Below, one piece after another: positions 35,476-43,774 of a DNA stretch of 64,000 bases. The translations under genes were made by a program, and so were the position numbers. This stretch comes from Pseudofrankia coriaricola (GTDB taxonomy: Bacteria; Actinomycetota; Actinomycetes; Frankiales; Frankiaceae). The notes below the pieces were generated by a model. The model did no database searches, had not been told where the DNA came from, and saw only the letters and a program-made list of their open reading frames with translations. The stretch is taken from contig NZ_MBLO01000266.1 in NCBI RefSeq assembly GCF_001854805.1, positions 292 to 64,291 of the forward strand. The letters are read 5' to 3'. Within the stretch, counting starts at the first letter, position 1. Every line of letters starts with the position of its first letter.

Positions 35476-36651
35476 TCAGCGGTCGAGCGGAACGTCGAAG
35501 CGGTCGGCGTAGAAGGCGAAGCGCTCCCGTAGCCCGCCGACGCTGAGCCCGAAGTCCTCAGCCGTGTAGGTGTGGTTGCCGTAGCGGTCGCGAGGGTTCT
35601 CGGTCCACCATCGCGCCATGCGCTCCTCGACGGCGGGCGCGAGGGGCTCGCCGAGCGAGGTGTACAGTTCGCGCACCGCACCCACGGGGTCCCGCTGGAG
35701 CTCCCGGAATCCGAGGTCGTGGAACCGGTTCTCGCGGCCGTTGTCCCGGAAGGCGATCGTCCGCTCGAGCGCCGTTGCCCACACCTCCGTGGAGATGACG
35801 CCAAAGTACCTCGGGTCCGGGTGGTCTGTGTGGCCGGCGGCGAGCGTGGTGTGTAGGTCCGCGAGGGACGGGACCACGCTCGATACGTCCCGGTGGGTCA
35901 TCACGAACTGGGCGTCGGGATACACCTTGTCTAGCGCCTCGATCCCCACCATGTGGCCAGGAGTGCGCAGCCGCCACCGGTTCGGCGGCGTCCTCCACTG
36001 GAGGAGCTTGAGGACGCGCTTGTGGTAGCGGTACGCGGGCTCCAGGTCGGCCTGAAGCAGCCAGCGGCTGTAGCTCGGCACCTTGTGGCCACCGTCGAAG
36101 AGCTGCGACGTGAAACCTAGGCCGAGGAGGGGCAGGCACTCGGCCGGGCCCTCGGCCGACAGCGGGAGCATCGCCCGCATCTTCGGCAGCATCTCGTCCT
36201 GCCGAGCGAAGAACGCCTCGGCCTGGGCGATGCGCGGGTCGCCGGTCCGCGCCGGGTCGGGCGGCGGCGCCGGAGCACTCGACTCCCACCAGCGCAGGAA
36301 GCGGATCGCCGGGTCCTGGGCGAGAAGGTGCGCGAGGGCAGTCGTCCCCGTGCGCGGCAGGCCGAGTTGGAACACCGGCGCCGGCACCTCTTGGTCGTCG
36401 ATCTCCGGATGCTCGCGGTAGCACTCCTCGATGCGCAGGCGCATGGTCAGCGAGCCGACGATCATGCGTTCAGCCGTCTGGCGCCCCCGCTCGTTGAGGT
36501 CGGCCTCGACGTCGAGGGCGTCGACCAGAATCTCGAGGCCCTCGCGGAACGAGTCCTCGCCGAAGTAATCGAGGCTGGTGGCCGCGCGAGCGGCGTCCAG
36601 CAGCTCGGCGACTCGCACGGCGCCGCCACCGTCGGCTTGTCGCGGCGTCAC
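35476..36651 (-). CDS. Sulfotransferase family protein
   Basis: 391 residues. The 5-prime-phosphosulfate loop is QLGLPRTGTTALAHLLAQDP at about 95-114, with PRTGTT at 99-104. The 3-prime-phosphate motif lies in FVMTHRDVSSVVPSLADL. Actinobacterial members are large PAPS-dependent or uncharacterised sulfotransferases acting on hydroxylated lipids or steroids, so a hydroxylated intermediate may be the acceptor. It starts 45 bp from the operator pair at 36696-36724, divergent from an amidohydrolase. Confidence 0.85.
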   Translation of the reverse strand: MTPRQADGGGAVRVAELLDAARAATSLDYFGEDSFREGLEILVDALDVEADLNERGRQTAERMIVGSLTMRLRIEECYREHPEIDDQEVPAPVFQLGLPRTGTTALAHLLAQDPAIRFLRWWESSAPAPPPDPARTGDPRIAQAEAFFARQDEMLPKMRAMLPLSAEGPAECLPLLGLGFTSQLFDGGHKVPSYSRWLLQADLEPAYRYHKRVLKLLQWRTPPNRWRLRTPGHMVGIEALDKVYPDAQFVMTHRDVSSVVPSLADLHTTLAAGHTDHPDPRYFGVISTEVWATALERTIAFRDNGRENRFHDLGFRELQRDPVGAVRELYTSLGEPLAPAVEERMARWWTENPRDRYGNHTYTAEDFGLSVGGLRERFAFYADRFDVPLDR

Positions 36652-36695
36652 GGCATCGCCTCCTTCGCCATCGAGATCCCCACCCTACCAACGGG

Positions 36696-36724
36696 TGTAT
36701 ACATCACCACCAGTCGTGTATACA
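36696..36724. promoter_or_regulatory. Operator pair, two exact TGTATACA
   Basis: TGTATACA at 36696-36703 and 36717-36724, exactly 21 bp apart. It is centred between the divergent sulfotransferase (minus) and amidohydrolase (plus) starts, 45 and 32 bp away, so it can control both. Confidence 0.7.
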
Positions 36725-36756
36725 CTCATCAACTGGCTCCTGAGAGGGGACGACCA

Positions 36757-38046
36757 ATGCGGATGAACGACATGATCCTGATGAGCGTCGACGACCACAC
36801 CGTCGAGCCGCCGAACCTGTTCGACGACTTCATCCCGAAGAAGTTCGCCGACCGGGCACCTCGCGTGGTGTCGGACGAGACCAGCGAAAAGTGGATCTTC
36901 GGCAAGGGCGAAGCCCGCAACGCCGGCCTGAACGCGGTCGCCGGACGACCGCCGGAGGAGTACGGGCTCGAGCCGGCGACCTTCGCCGAGATCCGCCGTG
37001 GCTGTTACGACGTGCACGAGCGGGTCAAGGACATGAGCGCCAACGGCGTGCTCGCCTCGCTGTGCTTTCCGACCATGCCCCGCTTCTGCGGGCAGTTCTT
37101 CGGGAGCCGTGCTGACCAGGACCCGGAACTGGCGCTCGCGGTGGTCCGGGCATACAACGACTGGCACCTCGACTACTGGGTCGGCTCCTACCCCGACCGG
37201 TTCATTCCCCTCACCATCCCCCCGGTGTGGGACCCCCACCTCATGGCCGAAGAGATCCACCGTACGGCGGCCAAGGGGTCGCACGCCGTCTCGTTCTCGA
37301 TGAACCCCTACGGCCTGGGCCTCCCCTCCCTGCACACCGATCACTGGGACCCGTTCTGGGCCGCCTGCCAGGACACCGAGACCGTCGTCACGATGCACAT
37401 CGGCTCGGGGAAGATCGACGTCGTCACCTCCCCGGACGCGCCGATCAACGTCGAGATCACCTGCTCGGCGATCAAGCTCTACCCCACCGCCGCGGACCTC
37501 GTGTGGTCACCGATCTTCCAGAAGTTCAAGAACTTGAAGATCGCTCTGGCGGAGGGTGGCATCGGCTGGATCCCTTACTTCCTCGAGCGCGCCGACTACG
37601 TCTACAAACGTCACCATGCGTGGACGCGCCCGAACCTCGGGGGCAGGCTCCCGAGCGAGATCTTCCTCGAGCACGTGATCACATGCTTCGTGGTCGACGA
37701 CTTTGGTGCCAACAACATCGACCGCCTCAACGAGGACATGGTGACCTGGGAGTGCGACTACCCGCACTCGGACAGCACGTGGCCCGAGTCTCCCGAGCTC
37801 GTGGCTGACGCCATGCGCAACCTCACCGACGCCCAGATCAACAAGGTCACCCACGAGAACACCATGCGGCTGTTCGCGTTCGACCCGTACTCGATCCGGC
37901 CCCGCGAACGGTGCACTGTGGGCGCGCTCCGCAAGGAGGCCGAGGGCCACGACATCTCGACCGTGTCGCACGGCGTGAAGGAGGGTCGTGGCCGCTCGCT
38001 CGCCCACTTCACCCACGAGCTAGCCGAGACCAAGTCGACGGGATGA
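36757..38046 (+). CDS. Amidohydrolase family 2 metal-dependent hydrolase
   Basis: 429 residues from the ATG at 36757, with GAGAGGGGA upstream; a longer frame crosses the operator. Motifs are MSVDDHTVEPPNLFDDFIPK (metal motif DDH), VLASLCFPTMPRFCGQFF, TVVTMHIGSG and WECDYPHSDSTWPESPE. The last matches the conserved C-terminal DYPH metal site of ACMSD-like enzymes. Likely a decarboxylase or C-C hydrolase on a pathway acid, in the cytosol. Followed by hydrolase and SnoaL genes. Confidence 0.88.
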   Translation: MRMNDMILMSVDDHTVEPPNLFDDFIPKKFADRAPRVVSDETSEKWIFGKGEARNAGLNAVAGRPPEEYGLEPATFAEIRRGCYDVHERVKDMSANGVLASLCFPTMPRFCGQFFGSRADQDPELALAVVRAYNDWHLDYWVGSYPDRFIPLTIPPVWDPHLMAEEIHRTAAKGSHAVSFSMNPYGLGLPSLHTDHWDPFWAACQDTETVVTMHIGSGKIDVVTSPDAPINVEITCSAIKLYPTAADLVWSPIFQKFKNLKIALAEGGIGWIPYFLERADYVYKRHHAWTRPNLGGRLPSEIFLEHVITCFVVDDFGANNIDRLNEDMVTWECDYPHSDSTWPESPELVADAMRNLTDAQINKVTHENTMRLFAFDPYSIRPRERCTVGALRKEAEGHDISTVSHGVKEGRGRSLAHFTHELAETKSTG

Positions 38047-38200
38047 CGGCCCCTGCCCCGCGGCCGCGGCGACCTTAGTACGACCGACTCGCCGTGCGCT
38101 CGGCCGTGGAGCACCTACCCGGAACCGGCGCTCCACGGACCTGGCGCGTCGAGACAGCCGCGGGGGACAGCCATTGGCCAGGTCCGACTTAAGGGGAACG

Positions 38201-38980
38201 ATGGCAACGTTCTTGTTCGTGCACGGGGGCTTCCACGGCGGCTGGTGCTGGAAGCGAATGGCCGACCGCCTGCGCAAACTCGGCCATGAGGTGTACACGC
38301 CCACCCTCACCGGGCTGGGCGAGCGAGCGCACCTCCTCCGGCCCGACATCGATCTCGAGACCCACATCGCCGACGTGATCGGCGTGCTCGAGTGGGAGGA
38401 TCTCCACGACGTCAACCTCGTCGGCCACAGCTACGCCGGCGCCGTGATCACCGGCGTGGCCGACCGCGCCCGGGACCGGGTCGGCCGCCTCGTGTACTTC
38501 GACGCGCTGTGGCCGGAGGACGGCGAGACAGTTGGCTTCCTGATCGGTGGCGAGGAGGCGACGGCCGGCGTGCTCGCCAACGTCGCCGACGAGAAGTCGG
38601 CACCGCTGCTCGCGGCCGGGACGCTGACGGCACAGATGATGGGCATCACTGATCCGGACGACCTTGCGTGGGTCGCGGCGAGGCTGACACCGCAGCCGCC
38701 GGCCACGCTCACGCAGCCGGTCCGGCTGAGTGGACCTCTCGACGTGCCGGTGCTCGCCGTGATCTGCACCGCCTCACCGCACACGGATCCTGGCATGAAG
38801 CTCTCGCACGAGCGCGCCCGAGCGGCTGCTGCCGTGAACCCGTCGGTGCAGGTCGTGACCGTCGCCGGTCCGCACGACGCCATGATCACGCACCCGATCG
38901 AGTCGGCCGACCTGCTGCACCGGGCCTCGGTCGGACCAGCTCGGAGGCATCCTGATCGCGCGTCGGGCGAGCGTTCATGA
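38201..38980 (+). CDS. Alpha/beta hydrolase
   Basis: 259 residues from the ATG at 38201, with AAGGGGA upstream. The oxyanion part is LFVHGGFHGGWCWKRMADRL and the nucleophile Ser77 lies in VGHSYAGAVITG. The His is in VAGPHDAMITHP near the end, resembling the pyrethroid hydrolase/esterase (EstC, methylketone synthase-like) group. It would cleave an ester or thioester of the pathway. Its stop overlaps the next ATG (ATGA). Confidence 0.87.
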   Translation: MATFLFVHGGFHGGWCWKRMADRLRKLGHEVYTPTLTGLGERAHLLRPDIDLETHIADVIGVLEWEDLHDVNLVGHSYAGAVITGVADRARDRVGRLVYFDALWPEDGETVGFLIGGEEATAGVLANVADEKSAPLLAAGTLTAQMMGITDPDDLAWVAARLTPQPPATLTQPVRLSGPLDVPVLAVICTASPHTDPGMKLSHERARAAAAVNPSVQVVTVAGPHDAMITHPIESADLLHRASVGPARRHPDRASGERS

Positions 38981-39498
38981 GTGGCGACGCGCTTCAGCAG
39001 CTGCTCGATCGGCAGGCCATCGCTCATTGCGTGCACCGCTACGCCAGGGGAATCGACCGCGGCGACGCTGAGCTGGTCGCCTCCTGCTACCACGCCGACG
39101 CCATCGACGATCACGGAGGGTTCGTTGGCCTGGGACGCGATCTCGCCGGCTGGGTGTTCGGCAACCTGGCCAGGGTCGTCACCACCCAGAACCACATCAC
39201 GACGCACAACGTCGAGCTGGACGGCGACACTGCCCATGGCGAGACGTACTACCTGGTCATACGCCGGGATCTCTCTGGTGCCGTGATCTCCGTCAGCGGG
39301 CGGTACGTCGATCGGTTCGAGCGCCGCGGCGGCGAGTGGCGCATCGCGGCGCGCCTCACCATCGTGGATTCGATCACCGAACCGCCTGCCGTCGACATGA
39401 GTGGGCGTGCCGACGCGCCCAGCCGCCGCGACACCACCGATCCGTCGTACCAGCGGCCATTGGTCCTCAGGACAACAGTGCAGCAGCCCCACCCGTGA
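38977..39498 (+). CDS. SnoaL-like (NTF2 fold) protein
   Basis: 173 residues: LLDRQAIAHCVHRYARGIDR, ELVASCYHADAIDDHGGFVG, and FERRGGEWRIAARLTIVDSI. This is the normal SnoaL_4 layout with conserved Tyr, Asp and His residues lining the pocket. Members act as isomerases, dehydratases or ring hydroxylase-like small proteins; the reaction here is open. It is translationally coupled to the hydrolase. Confidence 0.83.
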   Translation: MSGDALQQLLDRQAIAHCVHRYARGIDRGDAELVASCYHADAIDDHGGFVGLGRDLAGWVFGNLARVVTTQNHITTHNVELDGDTAHGETYYLVIRRDLSGAVISVSGRYVDRFERRGGEWRIAARLTIVDSITEPPAVDMSGRADAPSRRDTTDPSYQRPLVLRTTVQQPHP

Positions 39499-39544
39499 CC
39501 CCTTGAACCACGCGCGACTCGGTTGTCGGCTGACCCTCGACTAA

Positions 39545-39554
39545 TTGTATACAA
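39545..39554. promoter_or_regulatory. TTGTATACAA operator
   Basis: A perfect palindrome, 40 bp upstream of the GTG of the deleted SDR gene and the SDR behind it. It overlaps the left foot of a strong hairpin by two bases. Confidence 0.65.
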
Positions 39555-39582
39555 CGCAGCCGGCTTCGCTGCCGGCTGCGTT
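39553..39582 (+). promoter_or_regulatory. 12-bp perfect hairpin between operator and SD
   Basis: AACGCAGCCGGC and GCCGGCTGCGTT pair perfectly around a TTCGCT loop, followed at once by GAAGGAGGG (the SD) and GTG at 39595. There is no T run after it, so simple termination is unlikely. A leader structure affecting translation, or an operator half for another regulator, fits better. Confidence 0.6.
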
Positions 39583-39594
39583 GAAGGAGGGAAC

Positions 39595-39831
39595 GTGCTC
39601 GAGCTCACAGGGACCACGGCGCTCGTGGCGGGAGGAGCGTCAGGGATGGGCGCCGCCGTCACCGAGGCGCTCCAGCGCCAGGGCGTGGAGGACATCGCCG
39701 AGGCCGTGCTTGCCCTGTTCGCGCTGGGCTGGGTGACCGGCCAGACGCTCGTCGTCGACGGCGGGCTGACGCTCGTCTCGAGTACGGACCTGCCCGGTAT
39801 CACGCCGCAGGTCCTCTACCAGCGGCACTGA
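39595..39831 (+). pseudogene. Short-chain dehydrogenase with in-frame internal deletion
   Basis: The 78-codon frame joins a perfect SDR start (LELTGTTALVAGGASGMGAA) at residue 27 or so to a perfect SDR end (VEDIAEAVLALFALGWVTGQ then TLVVDGGLTL). The whole catalytic core, including Ser and YxxxK, is missing. It keeps operator, SD, GTG and stop, so a small protein may still be made, but it cannot be an active SDR. The next SDR starts 24 bp downstream. Confidence 0.8.
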
Positions 39832-39855
39832 CCGCGGCCTCGCGAGGAGCGACGC

Positions 39856-40629
39856 ATGGAGCTGTTGGGCCCGAAGACCCCGGTGATCGTAGCCGGCGGC
39901 GCCACCGGTATCGGGCGGGGAACCTGTCTGGCGTTGGCGGAGCACGGTCGGCCCGTCGCGGTGTGGGACATCCAGGGCGACGCTGCGCACGAAACGGCAA
40001 GCGAGTGCCGCGATCGGTTCGGTGTCTCGACCGACGTCCAGGTTGTCGACCTGGTGGATGACAAGGCCGTCGAAGTGGCCGCCACCGCGAGTGTCGCGGC
40101 GCTGGGCGGGGTTGGCGCGTTGGCCTACTGCGCCGGCATCAACGCGTGGGCAGAGGGCCCCCATGAGGTCGCGTCAGGAGCTTGGGACCGCGTCATGGGC
40201 GTCAATCTCCGCGGCGCAGCGGTGCTCATCCGGCTGCTCATCCCGGCCCTGAAGCGCGCGAATCCAGGATCCGCCATCGTCGTGACGTCGTCGGCGAGCA
40301 CCTTCGACGGGTCGACGTGGCGTGATCCCGCGTATCTCACGTCGAAGACGGGCCTGGTCGGCCTCGCTCGCGCCATGGCGCGTGGGCTCGCGGAAGACGG
40401 AATCCGGGTCAACGTCGCCACGCCTGGCACCATCGACACGCCGCTGCTCCGCGAAGGTCTCGCCTCGAGCGGCGGGACGGTGGGGGACACCGCGAAGCTC
40501 GTGCCGCTCGGGCGCGTCGGTGATCCGTGGGACGTCGGGCGCGCCATTCGGTTCCTTCTGAGCGACGAGGCGTCGTTCATCACCGGAACGAACCTCGTCG
40601 TCGACGGCGGACGCACGAGCGCCGGTTGA
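39856..40629 (+). CDS. Short-chain dehydrogenase/reductase
   Basis: 257 residues. The motifs are VAGGATGIGRG at 12-22, catalytic Ser145 in VVTSSAST, and YLTSK with Tyr160/Lys164. The tail DEASFITGTNLVVDGGRTS is standard. It follows the deleted SDR by 24 bp with a GAGGAG SD and probably shares the 39545 operator. Expected to oxidise a hydroxy intermediate with NAD(P). Confidence 0.9.
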   Translation: MELLGPKTPVIVAGGATGIGRGTCLALAEHGRPVAVWDIQGDAAHETASECRDRFGVSTDVQVVDLVDDKAVEVAATASVAALGGVGALAYCAGINAWAEGPHEVASGAWDRVMGVNLRGAAVLIRLLIPALKRANPGSAIVVTSSASTFDGSTWRDPAYLTSKTGLVGLARAMARGLAEDGIRVNVATPGTIDTPLLREGLASSGGTVGDTAKLVPLGRVGDPWDVGRAIRFLLSDEASFITGTNLVVDGGRTSAG

Positions 40630-40654
40630 CGCGGCGCGCACGCAGCCCGCAGAG

Positions 40655-40664
40655 TTGTATACAC
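40655..40664. promoter_or_regulatory. TTGTATACAC operator
   Basis: Contains an exact TGTATACA at 40656-40663, 30 bp before the TauD ATG. Confidence 0.62.
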
Positions 40665-40693
40665 CCATCGGGATCGATGCAGAGGGGACTCCT

Positions 40694-41497
40694 ATGACCG
40701 TGACTGGCCTGGCAGGATCCGTCGCCTTCGAACGCGTGAGCGGCAATATCGGCGCGCGCGTCCACGGTGTGGAGCTGGGGGTGAAACCGCAGACCCCGAT
40801 CGCCGACGCGCTGAACTCCGCGCTGCACGAACACGGCGTGCTGTTTTTCGACTTAGGCCGAGCGATTGAGGCTGACGAGTTGCAGTCCTTCGGCGAGGTG
40901 TTCGGCAGGCCCGAAGCGGCGTACGCCTTCCAGAAGGACAACAGCACCGGCGTGCTGGACAACGCGACCACACCCATGGGGGAGTACCGGACCAATGTGT
41001 GGCACACCGATGGCAGTGCGCTGGAGCGCCCGCCCCAGGCGGCGCTCCTGACGGCGGTCGAGGTGCCCGAGGCTGGTGGCGACACGATGTGGTCGAGCAT
41101 GTACGCCGCTTGGGAGGCGCTCTCCTCGCGCTACCAGCGGCTGCTCGACGGCGCCGAGGTGCTGCACAGCACGTTCCGGCTCCCGTTCATCAAGAAACCG
41201 GCCGGCGCCGTCCATCCGGCCGTCCTGCGCGACCCGGTGACCGGTCGCCGGATGCTTTACGTCAACGCCAACTACACCGAGCGAATCGTCGGCATGGGTG
41301 ACAGCGAGAGCGAGCTGGTGCTCCGCCATCTCTACGAGCACGTGAATACGCCCGAGTTCCACGTGCGCCTGAAGTGGCGCCCGGGCGTGATCGCCGTGTG
41401 GGAGGAGCGCGTCACGCAGCACCGGGGCGTCGCCGACTTCGTCGGCACCCGTCGCATGCGCAGGCGGACCGTCGAAGGCGACGTGCCCGTTGCCTGA
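40694..41497 (+). CDS. TauD/TfdA-family Fe(II)/2-oxoglutarate dioxygenase (copy 1)
   Basis: 267 residues from the ATG at 40694, with GAGGGGA upstream; an earlier ATG belongs to the operator. The iron ligands are His104, Asp106 (VWHTDGS) and His243 (TQHRGVAD), and the 2-oxoglutarate-binding Arg is in RRMRRRTVEG. The family hydroxylates sulfonates, aryloxy acids or related substrates and releases succinate and CO2. The first 50 residues (GARVHGVELG, HGVLFFD) are classical. A paralogue at 56323-57153 has the same operator arrangement. Confidence 0.9.
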   Translation: MTVTGLAGSVAFERVSGNIGARVHGVELGVKPQTPIADALNSALHEHGVLFFDLGRAIEADELQSFGEVFGRPEAAYAFQKDNSTGVLDNATTPMGEYRTNVWHTDGSALERPPQAALLTAVEVPEAGGDTMWSSMYAAWEALSSRYQRLLDGAEVLHSTFRLPFIKKPAGAVHPAVLRDPVTGRRMLYVNANYTERIVGMGDSESELVLRHLYEHVNTPEFHVRLKWRPGVIAVWEERVTQHRGVADFVGTRRMRRRTVEGDVPVA

Positions 41498-41553
41498 CGG
41501 CGCCGTTGCGCCCGCGTCGAGAGTTGTCGATGACGTTTGGGAAGAGGGAACTG

Positions 41554-42303
41554 ATGGGTCTGCTCGACGGCAAGACCACGATCATCACGGGGGTGGGCCG
41601 AGGCATTGGCAAGGCCACCGCCGAGGTGTTCGTCCGCGAAGGCGCTCAGGTGCTGGGGGTTGACATCAGCGGGGCCGAGAAGGACACCGCGGCCGCGCTC
41701 GGCGGGTCGGTCGTGCCCTGCCACGCCGACCTGACCAAGGAAGAGGACATCGTTGCCATGGTCGCGGCCGCCGAGGAGGCGTTCGGCCGCGTCGACGCGC
41801 TCGTGAACGTGGCCGGCACCATCGGCGGCCGCGGGGGTCAGTCGTCCTACCTCAGCGCCGAGGAGTACGACCTCATGATGCCGGTGAACCTCCGCGCGGT
41901 GCTTCTTGCATGCCAGCACGGCATCGAGGCCATGCTGCGCGGCGGCGGTGGTTCGATCGTCAACTTCTCGTCGGTCGGTGGCATCAACGTCGAGAGCATG
42001 GCCCCGGCGGCCTATATGGCGGCGAAGGCCGGCGTGCACGCCCTCACCAAGGCCATCGCTGTCGAGTACGGACGCCAGGGTATCCGCGCCAACGTTGTCG
42101 CCCCTGGCTTCACCCTCACGGAGCTGGTTCGCGACGTGAAGTCCGACGCGATCGAAGCGCTGAAGCGCAAGTCGGCGCTGGGCCGGCCCGGCGAGTGTCG
42201 GGAGCAGGGCGAGGTGGCCGCCTTCCTCGCCTCCGACCGCGCCTCGTTCGTGACCGGCGCGGTCATCCCCGTTGACGGCGGCTGGTCGGCACAGCTGCCC
42301 TAG
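41554..42303 (+). CDS. Short-chain dehydrogenase/reductase
   Basis: 249 residues from the ATG at 41554, with AAGAGGGA upstream and the same MGLLDGK register as its paralogue at 49737-50480 (VGMLDGK). The motifs are TGVGRGIG at 12-19, catalytic Ser in VNFSSVGG near 139, and YMAAK with Tyr154/Lys158. It has NVAG instead of NNAG and ends FVTGAVIPVDGGWSAQLP. Probably cotranscribed with TauD and the double cupin. Confidence 0.9.
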   Translation: MGLLDGKTTIITGVGRGIGKATAEVFVREGAQVLGVDISGAEKDTAAALGGSVVPCHADLTKEEDIVAMVAAAEEAFGRVDALVNVAGTIGGRGGQSSYLSAEEYDLMMPVNLRAVLLACQHGIEAMLRGGGGSIVNFSSVGGINVESMAPAAYMAAKAGVHALTKAIAVEYGRQGIRANVVAPGFTLTELVRDVKSDAIEALKRKSALGRPGECREQGEVAAFLASDRASFVTGAVIPVDGGWSAQLP

Positions 42304-42318
42304 GAAGAGGAGTCGCCG

Positions 42319-43167
42319 ATGCCCCCCATCGTGTTCACCAACAACCTCGCCGAGCCGGTGGCGCCCGGGGTGGTCCGCTCCCGGCTCGAGCCGGGCGGCA
42401 AGGACGGCCCCGGCGGCGCCGTGCGCGACTCGGACCAGCCGGGTGGCGCCCTCTGGAGCCAGGCCTTCTTCCTCGGCCGCCCGGCCGACGAGTGGCGCAT
42501 GCTCATCCCCGACATCCGCATGGCGCCCAATCAGGTCTGGCCGCTGCACTGGCACGACTGCTGGACCGCGGTGGTCGTGCTCGACGGCAGCCTTCTCATG
42601 GGCGACTGGTGGATGGGGCCGGGCGACGTGCTCATCGCCGAACCCGGGGTCGAGTATGGGCTGCTGCTCAACGGGCCGAAGGGCTGCGAGCTGCTCGAGA
42701 TCTTCGCCCGTGACATCCTCTCGCCTGGCGGCTACGGCGCGGAGTACCGCGACCATCCCACGCTGCGTTACCTCAAGGGCCTCGACTCGATCGAGTTCGT
42801 CTCACGCCCACCGCGCCTGGTCGAGAATGGCAAACGGCAGATCGTGCCGATCGACGGGACTCCGGGCCTCACGAAGGGCCGCCTCAACGGCGATGCCCAC
42901 TTCGACCTGGGCGAGCCCGACGATCCCGAGCGGGGGATCGTCTTCGACCGCCGGCTGGTGGCCGGCGCCGAACTCCCCGCGGTGGCCGTCCCCGACTGGC
43001 GGGCGACGCTGGTGCTCGACGGCTCGATGACCGTCGGCGACGTCGAGTTCGCCACCAACGACATGCTCCTAGTCGAGCCCGAGGCGAAGGTGCCGAGCAT
43101 CACCGTCGGCGCCGGCGGTGTCCACCTGCTCGACCTCGCCCGCACCGCGGCCGCGCTCGCCCGCTGA
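42319..43167 (+). CDS. Two-domain cupin-like protein
   Basis: 282 residues. The N-terminal domain has PLHWHDCWTAVVVLDGSLLM and GPGDVLIAEPGVEYG; the C-terminal domain has RATLVLDGSMTVGDVEFATN and LLVEPEAKVPSITVG, with most metal ligands lost. It resembles ChrR-like or gentisate/homogentisate-type bicupins only in fold. A dioxygenase or a sensor-like role is possible. It starts 15 bp after the SDR stop with GGAAGAGGAG upstream, so same operon. Confidence 0.65.
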   Translation: MPPIVFTNNLAEPVAPGVVRSRLEPGGKDGPGGAVRDSDQPGGALWSQAFFLGRPADEWRMLIPDIRMAPNQVWPLHWHDCWTAVVVLDGSLLMGDWWMGPGDVLIAEPGVEYGLLLNGPKGCELLEIFARDILSPGGYGAEYRDHPTLRYLKGLDSIEFVSRPPRLVENGKRQIVPIDGTPGLTKGRLNGDAHFDLGEPDDPERGIVFDRRLVAGAELPAVAVPDWRATLVLDGSMTVGDVEFATNDMLLVEPEAKVPSITVGAGGVHLLDLARTAAALAR

Positions 43168-43191
43168 CGCCGAACAACCAGAAGGGGCCGG

Positions 43192-43231
43192 ATGGGCCGC
43201 GTCGCCGTCGTGACGGGAGGGGCGTCAGGGA
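43192..43231 (+). pseudogene. SDR N-terminal stub
   Basis: ATG at 43192 opens MGRVAVVTGGASG, the exact start of a classical SDR, and then meets unrelated sequence (TQPTPLSG). GAAGGGGCC just upstream would be the SD. A breakpoint lies near 43231. Confidence 0.65.
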
Positions 43232-43774
43232 CACAGCCCACCCCCCTTTCCGGCGCAGAAACGGCCTGTTCGGCGGTAGCCGCGGATGGACCGGCACGCG
43301 GTCGGTGAGCTTGTCACCGCCGCTGTCCACCCGCACAGACTCGTGCCGCCCGCACCCACCCCGCAGCGGCGTCGGCGTCGTCCTCGGGCACGCGCTGCGG
43401 TCGGCGCCAGCCTGCCACGCCTACCCATGCCCCGGTGACGGCATGGGTAGGCAAGCTACCCGTCCGAGCGTGGATCCTCTGGGGAAGCGCTCTACGCAGG
43501 ACGAGGACTCCTCGATGCGGTTCGCCGCATGCGGACGCCGTGAGCGGCCACGGTCGCGACCCGGTGGAGCTGCGGATCGCGACCGCGCTCCCGGTGGTGC
43601 CCGCGGAGGCGCCGGCGATCGGGCCGACGACGGAGCAGGCAGCGGAGTTCCGTGACGCCGCGGCGGCGGAACGTCACCTAAACTTTAAATCATAATAATA
43701 CTTGACACATATTGAGACAGGACCAATCCTTGTGCTCCACGCCCGTATGACGTGGACCACAAGGGGGAAGTGAC
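43232..43774. other. Intergenic region with hairpin and AT-rich promoter
   Basis: No gene is recognised. A perfect inverted repeat lies at 43419-43452, and at 43676-43710 the DNA becomes AT-rich with AATAATACTTGACACATATT, a plausible promoter (TTGACA) for the lipoprotein gene. AATACTTG is shared with 24472-24479. Confidence 0.5.
43419..43452. terminator. 13-bp perfect hairpin, possible terminator
   Basis: GCCTACCCATGCC and GGCATGGGTAGGC pair perfectly around an 8-base loop. No T run follows on either side. Its position after the 40.7-43.2 kb operon and before the next promoter fits a transcription end or transposon-derived repeat. Confidence 0.45.

Noticed and set aside
41332-42756. Minus-strand frame of 474 codons
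   Set aside because: Antisense to the TauD, SDR and cupin genes; the His/Arg/Val-rich translation is typical of antisense high-GC frames.
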